Source: Candidatus Poribacteria bacterium (GTDB taxonomy: Bacteria > Poribacteria > WGA-4E > WGA-3G). From it: a stretch of DNA of 59,400 nucleotides. A program made the position numbers and the translations under genes. Shown here in pieces: positions 58,866 to 59,400 of this stretch; within the stretch, counting starts at the first letter, position 1; every line of letters begins with the position of its first letter. Where the stretch lies: positions 1 through 59,400 of the forward strand of contig JAJDTM010000020.1 of assembly GCA_022827185.1 (NCBI GenBank), in the 5' to 3' direction. The notes under the pieces were generated by a model. That model was not told the origin of the DNA and ran no database searches. It was given only the letters and a program-made list of their open reading frames with translations.

Positions 58866-59171
58866 TTTGACGGGGGAGTGCTAAAATACACAGCGACTGC
58901 CTAAAAAATGGGCAGACACACATCACACAAAAATTGCTCTCCTGCTATATCGCATATCTACGATTGCAGGGATCGCCAGAGAATAACAATTATTGTTGGA
59001 TACTATACAATTTCTGCTGATTGGCGGTGGGAGAGAGACCTACGATGGGATCCAACTATAGTTTATGAGAAAAAGTGAAGACAAATCCTCTGTCTGCTAA
59101 CTAAGTGTTTACCTATACTTGAGGCGTATCTGTCAGGCGTTTTGACACAAATACTGCATTTCTTAGGACAT

Positions 59172-59187
59172 TGGCACGAAACTTGCT
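59172..59187 (+). promoter_or_regulatory. Consensus sigma54 promoter
   Basis: TGGCACG, four bases (AAAC), then TTGCT: the full -24/-12 consensus, with GG at 59173-59174 and GC at 59185-59186. Transcription would start near 59198 and run into the IS630-type transposase. No sigma54 activator gene is nearby. Confidence 0.6.
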
Positions 59188-59261
59188 AGTTTTTTGATAA
59201 AGAGAAATAACGGTATCTTTATTTTTTTGAAAAAATGTAACTATTTTCCGCGAGTATCCGT

Positions 59262-59400
59262 TTATAGTGGATCCCGAAAATAAGTTTACATTTTTTGAGA
59301 TTTATGTCAGTCTTTATGATTATGACTTATTCAACAGATTTGCGCAAATGCGTGCTTGATTTCATCAATGAGGGTGGCAGTAAAGCAGAGGCTGAACGGA
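59262..59400 (+). mobile_element. Left end of an IS630-type element (cut by window edge)
   Basis: The sequence from TATAGTGGATCCCG, about 59264, runs into the transposase start 58 bases later. It resembles the terminal region of IS630/Tc1-mariner elements, which insert at TA. The terminus is inferred, since the other end is outside the window. Confidence 0.5.
59322..59400 (+). CDS. IS630-family transposase, N-terminal fragment (3' cut by window edge)
   Basis: 26 residues are visible: TYSTDLRKCVLDFINEGGSK then AEAER, the first helices of the winged helix-turn-helix that begins IS630 transposases (S.DLR..V..F...G.S...A). The start at 59322 puts the motif right at the N-terminus; in-frame ATGs at 59304 and 59316 are alternatives. 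The DDE catalytic domain would lie beyond the window. Confidence 0.7.
   Translation, partial: MTYSTDLRKCVLDFINEGGSKAEAER

Larger units (their letters stand above)
57131..58882 (-). mobile_element. IS200/IS605-family insertion sequence with tnpA and tnpB
   Basis: The element reads, on the minus strand, left-end hairpin, tnpA, tnpB and right-end hairpin. The outer limits are approximate because this family makes no target duplication or inverted ends. Hairpins at 58846-58865 and 57137-57156 are built alike: eight base pairs with one mismatch and an AA loop. Both genes keep their catalytic residues, so the element may still move. It lies just upstream of glnS. Confidence 0.8.
58747..59321. other. 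Region between tnpA and the window-end transposase
   Basis: It contains the IS200/IS605 left end (to about 58882) and about 290 bases with no gene. The sigma54 promoter is at 59172-59187, and the presumed left terminus of an IS630 element begins near 59262. Confidence 0.5.

Overview
This 59.4 kb window most resembles Candidatus Poribacteria or a close relative. This is inferred from protein style, not from a marker search. Supporting signs are leucine-rich-repeat (LRR) proteins ending in the YPNPFNPETWIPYQL module, a cytochrome c/LRR protein, a sigma factor fused to LRRs, and neighbouring PhyH dioxygenase, sulfatase-like, Gfo/Idh/MocA and amidohydrolase genes. It looks like ordinary chromosome carrying defence islands, IS elements and many small palindromic intergenic repeats.

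Layout. 1-2.8 kb: the 3' part of a type ISP restriction-modification gene and a small I9-like protein. 3.0-11 kb: an expanded phosphate-uptake (pst) cluster reading pstS-pstC-pstA-K+ channel-pstB1-pstB2-extra permease-pstB3-phoU, behind a Pho-box-like promoter. Its three ATPases have complementary lesions in their catalytic motifs. 11-17 kb (minus): MscS channel, a cation-chloride/amino-acid type transporter and three envelope proteins. 17-19.7 kb: oxidoreductase and MFS exporter. 20-28.8 kb: an ECF sigma factor fused through a membrane segment to LRRs and a glycosidase-like domain, then two secreted LRR proteins, one split by a frameshift in a T-run. 29-32.5 kb: ubiX and a small catabolic set (D-threonine aldolase-like, PhyH, amidohydrolase).

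33.2-37.8 kb (minus): the conserved ffh-rpsP-khpA-trmD-rplS-rnhB-UPF0102 operon behind a consensus sigma70 promoter, with rimM missing from its usual place. 38-42.3 kb: beta-helix lipoprotein, UbiA-like prenyltransferase, small lipoprotein and a sulfatase-like enzyme with Thr at the formylglycine position. 42.4-43.6 kb: a periplasmic binding protein.

43.9-51.5 kb (minus): a type III restriction-modification operon (mod ... res) with three extra genes between its subunits: a DUF3696-type ATPase, a large protein with an antitoxin-like C-terminus, and a RelE-like toxin overlapping that C-terminus. This is the strongest candidate for an undescribed defence module. An 18-bp perfect palindrome lies upstream. 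52-57 kb (minus): HigA-N-like fragment, DegT aminotransferase, and a glnS-gltX operon with an ATGA overlap. 57.1-58.9 kb: a complete-looking IS200/IS605 element (tnpA, tnpB, end hairpins). The window ends in the start of an IS630-type transposase, which sits just downstream of a consensus sigma54 promoter.

No rRNA, tRNA or CRISPR array was found. Functions come from motif and family recognition by eye; no database search was possible.
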